A stretch of DNA of 64,000 nt, from assembly GCF_029960785.1 (NCBI RefSeq), contig NZ_JASBQE010000048.1, forward strand, positions 27,848-91,847, given 5' to 3'. Origin of the DNA: Polyangium sp. 15x6 (lineage in GTDB: Bacteria > Myxococcota_A > Polyangia > Polyangiales > Polyangiaceae). This document shows, piece by piece, positions 25,264 through 36,249 of the stretch; the stretch's first letter is position 1; every line of letters starts with the position of its first letter. The notes under the pieces were generated by a model. The model did not search any database and was not told the DNA's origin. It was given only the letters and a program-made list of their open reading frames with translations. Both the position numbers and the translations under genes were made by a program.

Positions 25264-26835
25264 TCAGAGGTCGCTGCCCATCTTGCGGCCGCCGCCGGTC
25301 GACGTGGCCGTCGGCGTGGGCGGCGGCTTCTTCGCGGTCCCCGTGCCCGTGCCGAGCGGCGCGGTGCCGCTCGTGCGCGCGCCCGTCGGGAGCGGCCCGC
25401 CCGTGCCGACCGGAGGCGTCGCCGTGCCGAGCGCGGCCGTGTTCGTCTCGGCCGGCGTCGGCGCTTCCGTCGGCGTGGCCGCGGGCGTCGGCGCGAGCGT
25501 CGGCGTGGGCGTCGGCATCGGCGGGGGCGTGGTCGCCGCGGCTTGCGTGGTCACGGCCGGCGGCGTCCCCGCGGCCGGTTTGTCGAGTACGAACTTCCAG
25601 ACGATGAGCCCGCTCGCCGCGACGAGCAGCGTGCCGAGCAGGCCGATCGCGATCATCGCGCCGTTGCCGCTGCGCTGCGGCGGCGCGCCGACGACCGTGA
25701 GCCCGGGATGCGACATGCCGAGGTTCGGGTGCGACATACCGAGGCTCGTCCCCGGGATGGGCTGACCCATGACCATCGGGTTCTGCTGGCTCATGCGCGG
25801 ATCGAACGTCCCGGGGATGCCCGCGCCGACCATCGGGTTCTGCTGGCTCATGCGCGGGTCGAACCCCGCGGGCAAACCGAGCGGCCCCGTGCCGACGAGC
25901 GGGTTCTGCTGGCTCATGCGCGGGTCGAACATGCCCGGCTGGATCGTGGGGATGCGGCCCGCGCTGAGCTCGGGGCCCGCCGGGTTCGCCATCATCCATT
26001 GCGCGACGGCGGCCTGGAACTCGCGCGCCGTCTGGAAGCGGATGTTCGCGTCGCGGATCATGGCCTTCGCGATGATCGCGGCGAAGCCCGGATCGAGGTT
26101 CGGCACGACGAGCTCGGCCGGGTCGGGCGACTCGAGCGCGATCTTGAAGACGAGCTCGTTGAACGTCTGCGCCTGGAAGGGCAGTCGTCCCGTGATCGCC
26201 TGGTACATGACCACGCCGACCGAGTAGAGGTCGCTGCGCGCGTCGATCTTGCCGCCCCGCGCCTGCTCCGGCGACATGTAGTAGGGCGTGCCCATGACCG
26301 CGCCGGTCTTGGTCATGCTCATGTCGGTGTCGAGCGCGGAGAACTTCGACACGCCGAAGTCGAGGATCTTGACGAAGTCGCGCTGGTTCTTGTTGTTGAT
26401 CAGGTAGACGTTGTCGGGCTTCAGATCGCGGTGGACGATCCCCGCGTCGTGCGCGGCCGCGAGCCCTTCGAGCAGGCCGTGGATGAGCGGCGCGAGCTCC
26501 TGCGGCGTGAGGCGCTTTCGCTTCTTGATGCGATCGCCGAGGCTCTGGCCGTCGAGGAACTCCATGACCATGAAGCGCTCGCCGGTCGGCAGGTTGCCGA
26601 GGTCGAGCACCTCGACGATGTGCTCGGAGCCGATGCGCCCCGCGGCCTGCGCCTCGCGTTCGAAGCGCTGGACGACGTCCTCCTTGCCCGAGACGGACGC
26701 GTGCAGGACCTTGATGGCCACGCGGCGGTGGATGCGCTCGTTCTCGCCCTCGTACACCGCGCCCATGCCGCCCTGCCCGAGGAGCCGGAGGATGCGGTAT
26801 TTGCCTTCGATGATGTTGCCGGGCTGAAGCGTCAT
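25264..26835 (-). CDS. Transmembrane Hanks-type Ser/Thr protein kinase
   Basis: The 523-residue protein has an N-terminal kinase domain (12-285) with all key residues: loop LGQGGMGAVYEG (19-30), Lys42 in VAIK, HRDLKPDN (135-142, Asp137), DFG (159-161) and MSPEQ (187-191). The juxtamembrane part contains three copies of FDPRMSQQNP (from about 303, 325 and 344) and two LGMSHP units, then one transmembrane helix (about 393-413) and a Thr/Pro-rich extracytoplasmic tail ending RKMGSDL. Such kinases phosphorylate regulators or effectors at the membrane. It lies 141 bp downstream of a degenerate kinase gene on the same strand and probably shares its regulation. Confidence 0.92.
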   Translation of the reverse strand: MTLQPGNIIEGKYRILRLLGQGGMGAVYEGENERIHRRVAIKVLHASVSGKEDVVQRFEREAQAAGRIGSEHIVEVLDLGNLPTGERFMVMEFLDGQSLGDRIKKRKRLTPQELAPLIHGLLEGLAAAHDAGIVHRDLKPDNVYLINNKNQRDFVKILDFGVSKFSALDTDMSMTKTGAVMGTPYYMSPEQARGGKIDARSDLYSVGVVMYQAITGRLPFQAQTFNELVFKIALESPDPAELVVPNLDPGFAAIIAKAMIRDANIRFQTAREFQAAVAQWMMANPAGPELSAGRIPTIQPGMFDPRMSQQNPLVGTGPLGLPAGFDPRMSQQNPMVGAGIPGTFDPRMSQQNPMVMGQPIPGTSLGMSHPNLGMSHPGLTVVGAPPQRSGNGAMIAIGLLGTLLVAASGLIVWKFVLDKPAAGTPPAVTTQAAATTPPPMPTPTPTLAPTPAATPTEAPTPAETNTAALGTATPPVGTGGPLPTGARTSGTAPLGTGTGTAKKPPPTPTATSTGGGRKMGSDL

Positions 26836-26976
26836 CGACTGCCTTGTCGGGTCGGGAGGAAGATCTGGAGACGTTTCCGAAGCGCGCGCGGGCGTTTCAT
26901 CATAACGCGCGAAAGGCGCATGGAGTCGAGTTCTCGACGGCCCCGCCGAGGGCCTCGCGAGATCCTCGAGGCGCGC

Positions 26977-28461
<1,485 letters not shown>

Positions 28462-28515
28462 CGATCGGCCCCACACTCCTAAGCGACCAAAGCCAGCGTA
28501 CCACGGCGCCGAAAT

Positions 28516-28529
28516 TGTGCGCCCGCACA
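28516..28529. promoter_or_regulatory. Palindrome in divergent promoter region
   Basis: TGTGC-GCCC-GCACA is a perfect 5 bp inverted repeat, located 55 bp upstream of the pseudokinase start and 100 bp upstream of the NamZ gene. It may be an operator for either gene. No regulator is identified. Confidence 0.25.
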
Positions 28530-28590
28530 TTAGCCAACCCCTTTGATTTCCTTGGATTTTGTGGGTCGTCTGGTAAGTCTCGTGCTCACC

Positions 28591-28610
28591 CCCTAGACGA
28601 CCGGCTAGGG
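28591..28610. promoter_or_regulatory. CCCTAG inverted repeat upstream of the NamZ-like gene
   Basis: CCCTAG-N8-CTAGGG ends 19 bp before the GTG at 28629. CTAG-containing palindromes are rare by chance in GC-rich DNA, so this is a reasonable operator or mRNA hairpin candidate. Confidence 0.3.
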
Positions 28611-28628
28611 CCGGGGTACGGCCGGAAA

Positions 28629-29831
28629 GTGCTCGTAGGACTCGATCGGCTCCCTCGCCTCCCTTCGGTCACTTCCCGCCTCAACCGCACGCGATTCGGC
28701 GTGCTCGCGCATCCGGCCAGCGTGGATCGGGGCATCGAGCACATCGGCGACGTGCTCGCCCGCATCGGCGCCAAGCCCGCGCTCTTCTTCGGACCCGAGC
28801 ACGGCTACGGCGGCGAAGCACAGGACATGGTCGACGTGCCGCATGCGCGAGACAAGCGCACCGGCGCGCCGATCATCAGCCTCTACGGCGATCGGTTCGA
28901 AGACCTCTCGCCGCGGCCCGAGCATCTCGCATCGATCGATGTTTTGCTCATCGATCTCGCGGACATCGGCACGCGTTACTACACGTTCGTCTGGACCGCG
29001 CTGCTCGCCACGCGCGCCGCGGCCAAGGCTGGCGTGCCGGTGATCCTGCTCGACCGTCCAAACCCGATCACGGGCTCGCGCCGTACGGTCGAAGGCCGCT
29101 CGCAGGCGCCGGGCTTCCTCTCGTTCGTCGGCCTCGAGCCGATTCCGGTCCGCCACTCGCTCACGATCGGCGAGACCGTGGCGCTCTTCGCGCGCCGCGA
29201 GGGCATCCCGCTCGGCGACGCGCTGTCGATCGTGACCGTCGAGGGCTGGGATCGCGAGAAGTACGCGGACACCTGGGACCGGCCGTTCGTGATGCCGTCG
29301 CCGAACATGCCGACGTTCTGCACGGCGATGGTGTACCCGGGCGGCTGCTTGATCGAAGGGACGAACCTCTCCGAGGGGCGCGGCACGACGCGTCCGTTCG
29401 AGATCATCGGCGCGCCGTGGCTCGACGGGCATCAGCTCGCGCAGGGGCTCCGGGCGACGGGCCTCCAAGGGTTCGTCGCGCGACCCCTCACGTTCCGTCC
29501 GACGTTCCAGAAGCACGCGGGCCAGATCTGCGGCGGCGTGCAGATCCACGTCGCCGACCGGATGACGTTCCGCCCCGTCGCCACGTATACCGCGCTCGTC
29601 GCCCTGGCGCGCCGGCAGAACCCGCAGAGCTTCGCGTTCCGGACCGAGCGGTACGAATACATCGACACGATCCCCGCGTTCGATCTGCTCACGGGCTCGG
29701 ACCAGGCGCGGCGCGCGATCGAGGCGGGCGAGGACGCGCGCTCGATCGCCGAGTACGTGTCGACGCCGGATCCGACCTGGCCGGATGTGATGGCCGAGGC
29801 GAGCGCGGCGCTGCAAGAAGCGGCGATCTGA
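28629..29831 (+). CDS. NamZ-like (DUF1343) exo-beta-N-acetylmuramidase
   Basis: The 400-residue protein matches the DUF1343/NamZ family, whose characterised member removes N-acetylmuramic acid from muropeptide ends during peptidoglycan turnover. Family landmarks are GVLAHPASVD, FFGPEHGYGGEAQD, SLYGDRFEDLSPRPEHL, DLADIGTRYYTFVWT, LLDRPNPI, FVMPSPNMPT and GTNLSEGRGTTRPFEIIGAPW. Length is normal. No signal peptide is seen from GTG 28629; a longer frame reaches 28515 but its first 38 residues look unrelated. The start is therefore uncertain. Confidence 0.87.
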   Translation: MLVGLDRLPRLPSVTSRLNRTRFGVLAHPASVDRGIEHIGDVLARIGAKPALFFGPEHGYGGEAQDMVDVPHARDKRTGAPIISLYGDRFEDLSPRPEHLASIDVLLIDLADIGTRYYTFVWTALLATRAAAKAGVPVILLDRPNPITGSRRTVEGRSQAPGFLSFVGLEPIPVRHSLTIGETVALFARREGIPLGDALSIVTVEGWDREKYADTWDRPFVMPSPNMPTFCTAMVYPGGCLIEGTNLSEGRGTTRPFEIIGAPWLDGHQLAQGLRATGLQGFVARPLTFRPTFQKHAGQICGGVQIHVADRMTFRPVATYTALVALARRQNPQSFAFRTERYEYIDTIPAFDLLTGSDQARRAIEAGEDARSIAEYVSTPDPTWPDVMAEASAALQEAAI

Positions 29832-29913
29832 GCACGGACGGCCCGGGGGGGACGGCTACCTGCGGCGCATTTCTGGCGCTACGCTGGAGCGTCGACCGAG
29901 GAGGCCCACCTGC

Positions 29914-30552
29914 ATGTTCACCGAGCCGGTCACGAAGGCGCTCGCAGGGTTCGACGAGGGGATCCGCAAAGACGCATCCTCGTTCGTTCACGCATTCTGC
30001 AAAGATCTGCTCATCGACGTGGCGATCTTCTCCGCGGAGGATCTGATCACGGCCGTGGAAGAGGCGATGAACGCGGCGTCGGGGCGCGCGTCGTCGCCCG
30101 TGTTCACCGAGCGCCTGCGCGGGATGCTGCTCGGTTATCTGCACGAGCGGATGGTCGAGCTCTCTCGCGACGGCGTGCTTTTGCCGACGGGCCTCGATGG
30201 TGCGCGCTTCGCGACGCTCCTGAACGAGCTCGAGCGGACCTTCGGCGTGCTGCCCGCGCCCGAGATGAGCGTGTACGTCTACGGGATCATCGAAAACCGC
30301 AGCGGCCGCATGTTCGAGGTGGAGCTGCCGGGTCGAAAGGTACAGCCGGAGACGACGCTCGATCCGAGCGACGGTCCGCTCGGACAACATCGAGATGCGC
30401 TCGTGACGTTACGTGAGGCGATCACGTCCGGACGGGTCGGGGTGAACGAGTCGAGCACGGGGGCACAGAAGCGCGTGCCGCTCGTTTCGTTCGCGCATGT
30501 GCTGGAGAGTGATCCGATCTTCGAGGTGATCGGTCCGATGGCGGTGCGCTGA
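29914..30552 (+). CDS. Conserved-looking hypothetical protein
   Basis: The 212-residue soluble protein has an alpha-helical N-terminal half (FTEPVTKALAGFDEGIRKD, FVHAFCKDLLIDVAIFSAEDL) and a shorter C-terminal region with several Val-rich strands (EMSVYVYGIIENRSGRMFEVELPG). There is no signal peptide, metal motif or nucleotide site. It is a single gene between the NamZ gene and a convergent GNAT gene 4 bp away. The ATG start, balanced composition and codon pattern support coding; function unknown. Confidence 0.7.
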   Translation: MFTEPVTKALAGFDEGIRKDASSFVHAFCKDLLIDVAIFSAEDLITAVEEAMNAASGRASSPVFTERLRGMLLGYLHERMVELSRDGVLLPTGLDGARFATLLNELERTFGVLPAPEMSVYVYGIIENRSGRMFEVELPGRKVQPETTLDPSDGPLGQHRDALVTLREAITSGRVGVNESSTGAQKRVPLVSFAHVLESDPIFEVIGPMAVR

Positions 30553-30556
30553 ATCT

Positions 30557-31525
30557 TCACAGCACGCGATCGAGATCGCCGTCGCCCCAGGCGTAGTACC
30601 AGCGACGCGCGTCGAACACCGCGGGATCCATGCCCTCGCGCGCGTGCACCTGGAAGGGTTTGCCCTCGCGCGGGAAGAACCCGGCGCGCCCGAGGGTCCC
30701 CGCATTTGGGCCGCGCTCGTTGAGCTGCGTCACGAGCGCGTCCGCGCCCGAGCTCGACGCGATGATCGAGAGCGCGTGCCCAAAATCGTCCGGATGCGCG
30801 ACGAGATCGACGAGGGCGACGCGCCTGGCCGCATGTTCGAGCACGCAGAGGCCGAGCGGTTCGTCCCGGGAGAGGACGACGAAGGCGCGCTGCGCGCGGG
30901 AGGGGCTCTCGACGAAGCGCCACGCGTAATGGGCGGCGTCGCGCACGGGCGTGACGACGGTGTCGTCGACGGCGCGTTCGAAGATCCGATCGACGCGGGC
31001 GTCGCGTCCCTCGATCGGCACGAGGCGCGCGCCGCGAGCGGCGAGGCGGCCGAGCGGGCCGAGAATGCTCTGCAAGAGGCGCGGCCGCGCGAAGCGGCGC
31101 ACGTGGCAAACGATGCGCGCGCCGGCGCGCTCGAGGGCGCGCAGGTTGTGCGGTTCGGGCGGGCCGAACATGACCTCGACGCCCTCGGCGCGCATCATTT
31201 CGAGCGAGGCGCGGTGCATCGCGGTGGCGATGCCGCGACGTCGAGCCGAGGGGCGTACGTAGCCGTCGCCTCCGATCGAGCCGAGGCGCACGCGGCCTGC
31301 GATGAGCATGCGGCGCGGGAAGACCGAGGTGATCCCGAGCGGCTCGCCGCTCCGTTCGTCGCGGGCGATCGCGGTGACGGCCCGCCCGTGCGGGTTCTGC
31401 TCGTAGAGCCAGGTGTACCTGCGCCCGACGTCCGACCCGGGCAGGTGCTCGGAGAGCAAATGCAGCACGAAGTCGCGGTGCCGTGCGTCGGCGCGTTCGA
31501 TGAGAAAGCCTGGTGAAGTCGTCAC
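30557..31525 (-). CDS. GNAT-family N-acetyltransferase
   Basis: The 322-residue protein carries a GNAT domain in its first 150 residues, with the acetyl-CoA signature VRPSARRRGIATAMHRASLEMM (motif A, R/QxxGxG/A form) and LGSIGGDGYV before it. The C-terminal half shows a second, weaker GNAT-like segment (AFVVLSRDEPLGLCVLEH), so this may be a tandem-GNAT protein. The substrate is unknown. It is in the same orientation as the acyl-CoA dehydrogenase gene 39 bp upstream. Confidence 0.75.
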   Translation of the reverse strand: MTTSPGFLIERADARHRDFVLHLLSEHLPGSDVGRRYTWLYEQNPHGRAVTAIARDERSGEPLGITSVFPRRMLIAGRVRLGSIGGDGYVRPSARRRGIATAMHRASLEMMRAEGVEVMFGPPEPHNLRALERAGARIVCHVRRFARPRLLQSILGPLGRLAARGARLVPIEGRDARVDRIFERAVDDTVVTPVRDAAHYAWRFVESPSRAQRAFVVLSRDEPLGLCVLEHAARRVALVDLVAHPDDFGHALSIIASSSGADALVTQLNERGPNAGTLGRAGFFPREGKPFQVHAREGMDPAVFDARRWYYAWGDGDLDRVL

Positions 31526-31564
31526 GCGCGAGGGGCGTGCAAAGCACGCGCCCGGCCGCCCGCG

Positions 31565-33292
31565 CTAGAGCACGTCGAACGGATACGCGCCGTCGATGTA
31601 GGCGCGCCCGGCGATGGCCTTGCGCAGCTCGTCGTCGTTGCGCGCGAAGTCCGAGACGTTCTGCCGCAGGCGCTTGTGGGCCATGTTCAGGTAGAGCGAG
31701 CAGAGATCGATCTCGCGCCGCGCTCCGTCCTCGCCGCGCCGCTCGATCGCGCGCGTCGTGCGCGTGAGACACGCGGCCACGGCGAAGAGGTCCATCACCA
31801 TGTCGGCGATGCGGAGCTGCGTGAACTGCATCTCGGCGATGTCGCGGCCATGCTTGCGCAGCACGTTCTCCGCCTGCACGGCGAGCTCGGAGACGTACTC
31901 CTCGAAGATCACCGCCTCGCGCCCGAGCAGCGGGTGTACGCGGGTCATGCGCTCTCTGCCGAGCGCGGCGCGCGCCTTGCGGAGCGCGAAATCACTGAGC
32001 AGGCCGAAGCCCTTGATGGGCTCGCGCATGGCCTTCGCGACCTCGGCGAGCGCCTTGCCCGGCGCGGCCATGCCCGAGAGCGCGATGAAGCAGCGGAGGA
32101 TCTCGTTCGTGCCCTCGAAGATGAGGTTCACCCGCGAGTCACGCAGGATGCGCTCGTACGGATACTCTTGCATGTAGCCGATGCCGGCGGCGATCTGGAG
32201 CGTCTCGTTGACCACGCCCCAGAGCGTCTCGGAGCCCTTCACCTTGCAGATCGCGCTCTCCAGCGAGTAGTCGGCGATCTTCGAGTCGACGAGGCCCGCC
32301 GTGAGGTACGTCATCGATTCGAGCGCGTACGTCTCGGCGAGCATGCGCGCGATCTTGTCCTTGATGAGGCCGAAGTCGCCGATGTTGCGGCCGAAGGCGC
32401 GCCTCTCCTCGACGCGCGCGATCGCCAGGCGGAGCAGCGTCTTGCAGATGCCGACGCAGCCAGAGGCGAGGCCGAGGCGCCCCGAGTTCAGGACCTCCAT
32501 CGCGACCTTGAAGCCCTTGCCCACGTCGCCGACGACGTTCTCGCGGGGCACGCGCACGTTCTCCAGGAAGATCCCGGTCGTCGAGGAGCCGCGGATGCCG
32601 AGCTTGTGCTCGTTCGGGCCGCTCGTGACGCCCATGCCGCGCTCCACGATGAACGCGGTGATCTTCGGCTTCGCGCCCTCCTCGAGCGTGCTCGTGCGGG
32701 CGAAGACCGTGAACACGTCCGCGAAGCCGCCGTTCGTGATCCAGATCTTCGAGCCGTTCAGCACGTACGCCGCGCCGCCGTCGACCATCTCCGCGCGTGT
32801 CTTGATCGCCGCGGCGTCGGAGCCCGCGGACGGCTCGGTGAGCGCGAAGGCCGCGACAGACTCGCCCGTCGCGAGCTTCGGCAAATACCGCCGCTTCTGC
32901 TCGGGCGTGCCGAAGAGCAGGAGCGACTTGTAGCCGATCGACTGATGCGCCCCGAGCGTGACCGCGATCGAGGCATCCAGGCCGCCGATCTCCTGCATCA
33001 CGCGCGCGTAGGCCGCGGTGGAGAGGCCGATGCCGCCGTACTCGGTCGGGATCTGCAGGCCGAACAGGCCGAGCGAGCGGAGGCCGGCCATGACCTCCTT
33101 CGGGATCTCCTGCTCGCGATCGATCTTCGCGCTGTCCACGTTCGCCGCGAAGAACCGGCGCACGCTGTCGAGGATGATCGACGTGCTCTGCCGTTCCTCG
33201 GAGGTCATCTCCGGGTACGGGAAGATCATGTCTTCGGCGATCACGCCGTGGAAGAGCGCCTTCGTGAAGCTTTGCTCGATCAGCGGGGGCAC
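31565..33292 (-). CDS. Long acyl-CoA dehydrogenase of the VLCAD/ACAD9 type
   Basis: The 575-residue protein has the acyl-CoA dehydrogenase core plus a C-terminal helical extension of about 180 residues, as in VLCAD/ACAD9 rather than the ~380-residue medium-chain enzymes. Key features are FALTEPSAGSDAA, WITNGGFADVFTVFAR, KLGIRGSSTTGIFLENVRVP and the catalytic block NLIFEGTNEILR with its Glu base. It likely oxidises long fatty acyl-CoAs with FAD at the membrane. GTG at 33292 is the earliest in-frame start and fits the family N terminus. Confidence 0.92.
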   Translation of the reverse strand: MPPLIEQSFTKALFHGVIAEDMIFPYPEMTSEERQSTSIILDSVRRFFAANVDSAKIDREQEIPKEVMAGLRSLGLFGLQIPTEYGGIGLSTAAYARVMQEIGGLDASIAVTLGAHQSIGYKSLLLFGTPEQKRRYLPKLATGESVAAFALTEPSAGSDAAAIKTRAEMVDGGAAYVLNGSKIWITNGGFADVFTVFARTSTLEEGAKPKITAFIVERGMGVTSGPNEHKLGIRGSSTTGIFLENVRVPRENVVGDVGKGFKVAMEVLNSGRLGLASGCVGICKTLLRLAIARVEERRAFGRNIGDFGLIKDKIARMLAETYALESMTYLTAGLVDSKIADYSLESAICKVKGSETLWGVVNETLQIAAGIGYMQEYPYERILRDSRVNLIFEGTNEILRCFIALSGMAAPGKALAEVAKAMREPIKGFGLLSDFALRKARAALGRERMTRVHPLLGREAVIFEEYVSELAVQAENVLRKHGRDIAEMQFTQLRIADMVMDLFAVAACLTRTTRAIERRGEDGARREIDLCSLYLNMAHKRLRQNVSDFARNDDELRKAIAGRAYIDGAYPFDVL

Positions 33293-33329
33293 TTGCTTCT
33301 TGTAGCAAGTTTTCCCGCGCGGATCGCCG

Positions 33330-35105
33330 TCAGCTCGCGGACTCCTCGGTCGTCGCGGGCTTGCCCTCGGCCTTCGGCTCGGTCGATTTCGGGACGTCCT
33401 TCGAGCTCTTGGGCTCGGGCAGCTCGGCGGGCGAATGCACGACCGTGGGCGTCGGCTGCGCGCCGTGCACGATGGGCGTCTTCTCGGCCTCCTGCTTCGC
33501 GCTGTCGCGTTGCCACGGGTACTTGATGCGGCCGTGGTAGAGGTTCACGAGCGTCGTCGCCATGCGCGTCGTGATGATGCGCAGATCCTCGAGCGTGAGG
33601 CCCGACTCGTCGAGCTGGCCGCTCGAGAGCTTCGTGAAGATGACGCGCTGGATCATCTCCTCGAACTTCTTCTGCTCGGGCGGCCAGATCGTGCGGCTCG
33701 CAGCCTCGATGGAGTCGACGAGCATCAGGATCGCCGTCTCCTTCGTCTGCGGCTTCATGCCGGGGTAGCGGAAGTACTCCTGCGTGAGGCCCCGCGGGTT
33801 GCCCTGCTCCTTGCACTTGTGCCAGAAGAACTCGACGACCTGCGTGCCGTGGTGCGTGTAGGCGAACTCGACGACGGGCTCGGGGATACGGCCGTCGCGC
33901 AGGATCTTCGTGCCCATCACGACGTGCGCCATGATCGCGTCGGCCGAGACCTCCGGATCGAGCTCCTCGTGCGGCGATTTCTCGCCGTGCGCGAGGTTCT
34001 CCACGAAGTACTTGGGCTGCACGGTCTTGCCGAGGTCGTGGTAGTACGCGCCGACCCGCGTGAGCAGCGCGTCGGCGCCGATCGCGCTCGCCGCGGCCTC
34101 GGCGAGGTTCGCCATCGCCCGCGCGTGCTCCCAGCTCCCCGGCGCCTCGGCCGACATCTTCCGCAAGAGCGGCTGTTCGAGGTCCGTGAGATCCATCAGT
34201 TTTTCGCGCGAAACGTGGCCCATGGCGCGCTCGGCCGGATCGCGCAGCGCGCGCGCCAGGATGCCCGCGAGCATGCCGCCGCCGATGCAGCCGAGCACGT
34301 TCGAGCTCGTGCCGCGGAAGATGTCGGCGAGCAGGTTGAAGCGGCCCTCGTAGACGACGGTGAGCGCGATTAACACGACCGCGCCCGAGATGCCCGCGAG
34401 CGTGCCCGCGACGAGCATCTGCCGCGCGTGCTTGCGATCGAAGAAGAAGAGCGTGGCCGCGACGCCGCGCACGAGCAGCACCGACAGGAGGATGTTGTCG
34501 AAGCGCAGGAGCGAGGCCGCGACGAACGCGACGGCGAGATCGACGAGGAAGGCCGTGCGCCTGTCGAAGGCGTGCGCGACCCAGAGCGGCAGCGCCGCCA
34601 TCGGCACCCAGAACTCGGGTAGCGCCGTGAACAGGAGCATGCCCTTGGCGAGCGCGACGCTGCCCGCCATGAGGCTGAGGAGTCCGATCTGCGCGCGGAG
34701 GAGCCGCACGCGGTTCTGCCCGAAGCGCCGCAGGTACGCGGTGAGCATGAGGCAGACGATGAAGTGGATGACGAACACCGAGACGAGCCGCGCCGTCGCC
34801 GGCGGTCTACGCGTCGATTCGTAGGCGAAGGCGGCGCGGTGTTCGTCGTTGTCCTCCTGGAGGAGGGTGCCGCGCGGCACGATCACACGGGCGTGCTCGT
34901 ACGCGAGGCGGCCGGAGCGAGCGTCGCGGACGATGCGCGGGCCGTAGGGAATGCGGAGCGTGACCGGCGCCGTCTCTCCGAGGCGAGGTGCCATGGAGGG
35001 CAGGTACAGCTCGAACGTCCCGATGGCCGTGAACAGGGCCGCGAAAATCAGGCTCAGCACGAGGCCGGCCGTCGCCCCTGCTCGAACACGCGTGGCTAGC
35101 ATCAT
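33330..35105 (-). CDS. 7TM-HD (PgpH-like) putative cyclic-di-AMP phosphodiesterase
   Basis: The 591-residue protein has one N-terminal helix (11-30), an extracytoplasmic loop (about 31-107), about six further helices (108-290) and a cytoplasmic HD domain with SWEHARAMANLAEAA (324-338) and YHDLGK (355-360, His356-Asp357). This is the PgpH layout, known to hydrolyse c-di-AMP, but the outer loop is much shorter than in Firmicute PgpH. The Pro/Lys/Glu-rich tail is low complexity. It is divergent from folP-cdaA-cdaR, which makes c-di-AMP, so the pairing supports the assignment. Start at Met-Met 35105; the frame is open to 35324. Confidence 0.85.
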   Translation of the reverse strand: MMLATRVRAGATAGLVLSLIFAALFTAIGTFELYLPSMAPRLGETAPVTLRIPYGPRIVRDARSGRLAYEHARVIVPRGTLLQEDNDEHRAAFAYESTRRPPATARLVSVFVIHFIVCLMLTAYLRRFGQNRVRLLRAQIGLLSLMAGSVALAKGMLLFTALPEFWVPMAALPLWVAHAFDRRTAFLVDLAVAFVAASLLRFDNILLSVLLVRGVAATLFFFDRKHARQMLVAGTLAGISGAVVLIALTVVYEGRFNLLADIFRGTSSNVLGCIGGGMLAGILARALRDPAERAMGHVSREKLMDLTDLEQPLLRKMSAEAPGSWEHARAMANLAEAAASAIGADALLTRVGAYYHDLGKTVQPKYFVENLAHGEKSPHEELDPEVSADAIMAHVVMGTKILRDGRIPEPVVEFAYTHHGTQVVEFFWHKCKEQGNPRGLTQEYFRYPGMKPQTKETAILMLVDSIEAASRTIWPPEQKKFEEMIQRVIFTKLSSGQLDESGLTLEDLRIITTRMATTLVNLYHGRIKYPWQRDSAKQEAEKTPIVHGAQPTPTVVHSPAELPEPKSSKDVPKSTEPKAEGKPATTEESAS

Positions 35106-35370
35106 TCGCTCGGGCCGCGGCGTGGCCTCGGCCGAATGCGGCCCGAGACGCCTCGGACACGCGGATCGGCCGACCGTAGCAGGCATTTCGCCGCGCGTCA
35201 GGGGGATCGCACGTGTCGCGCCACCCGAAGAACGCAACCCTCGCAGCCGCGCCCGCACGGCGTCCGGCTCGACATTGAAAATGTCCAAGGATTTCGCGGA
35301 TGGATCGCGAGGTTTTTGCCGCACACCATCGAAGATTGCCGGGCGGCTCGGAACTTGCTACGCACACACA

Positions 35371-36246
35371 ATGTCGTCCCCGCTCCGCGCGCTTTTTTCG
35401 AGCCGACGGGGCGCGCTCGTCATGGGGGTTTGTAATCGGACCCCGGACTCTTTCTCGGATGGGGGACGATTCCTGGATGATGCGGCAGCCGTTGCGCATG
35501 TGCGGGGGCTCGTGATCGAAGGAGCGCACATCCTCGACATCGGCGCCGAGTCGACGCGGCCGGGCTCCTCCCCGATCGACGCGGCCGAGCAGATCCGGCG
35601 CATCGGCGGGCTCATCCGCGCGAGCGTCGAGCTCGGCGCGGTCGTCTCGATCGACACCACGCTGCCCGACGTCGCCGCGTGGGCCCTCGGCGAGGGCGCG
35701 CGCATCGTGAACACGGTCTCGCTCGAACCAGCGGCCGAGCTCGGCGCGCTCTGCGCACACTTCGGCGCGTCGCTCGTCCTCATGCATTGCCGCGGCTCGA
35801 TGACCGACATGCGCGGCTTCTCGATGTACGACGACGCCGCCTACGGGGACGTCGTCGCGGACATCGCGCGCGAGTGGACCGAAGCGGCCGAGCGGGCGCT
35901 CGCGAAGGGCCTCCCGCGCGAGGACCTCGTACTCGATCCGGGGCTCGGGTTCGCGAAGAACGCGCGGCACTCGATCGAGCTCTGCGCGCGGCTCGACGAG
36001 CTCGCGAAGCTCGGCTTTCCGGTGCTCGTGGGGCCGAGCCGAAAGTCGTTCGTCGCGCGCGCGGCATGGACGCCGGACGCGAGCGCGATCGCGCCGCCGG
36101 GAGAGCGGCTCGGCGGGACGATCGCCGCGGTGCTCGCGTGCGTGGCGCGCGGCGCAGCGATCGTGCGGGTGCACGACGTGAAAGAGGTGGTGCAAGCGCT
36201 CGCGGTCGCGGCGGCGATCGACGCGCGCCGGGAAGGGGACGCCTGA
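35371..36246 (+). CDS. folP: Dihydropteroate synthase
   Basis: The 291-residue enzyme joins p-aminobenzoate to dihydropterin pyrophosphate in folate synthesis. It shows MGVCNRTPDSFSDGG (18-32), ILDIGAESTRPGSSPI (53-68), VVSIDTTLPDVA, VLMHCRGSMTDMR, LVLDPGLGFAKN and VGPSRKSFV, all active-site segments of DHPS. ATG at 35371 gives a natural N terminus. The 265 bp upstream gap to the divergent PgpH-like gene should hold both promoters. cdaA follows 3 bp after the stop, as in many bacteria where folP, cdaA and cdaR are linked. Confidence 0.95.
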   Translation: MSSPLRALFSSRRGALVMGVCNRTPDSFSDGGRFLDDAAAVAHVRGLVIEGAHILDIGAESTRPGSSPIDAAEQIRRIGGLIRASVELGAVVSIDTTLPDVAAWALGEGARIVNTVSLEPAAELGALCAHFGASLVLMHCRGSMTDMRGFSMYDDAAYGDVVADIAREWTEAAERALAKGLPREDLVLDPGLGFAKNARHSIELCARLDELAKLGFPVLVGPSRKSFVARAAWTPDASAIAPPGERLGGTIAAVLACVARGAAIVRVHDVKEVVQALAVAAAIDARREGDA

Positions 36247-36249
36247 GCC

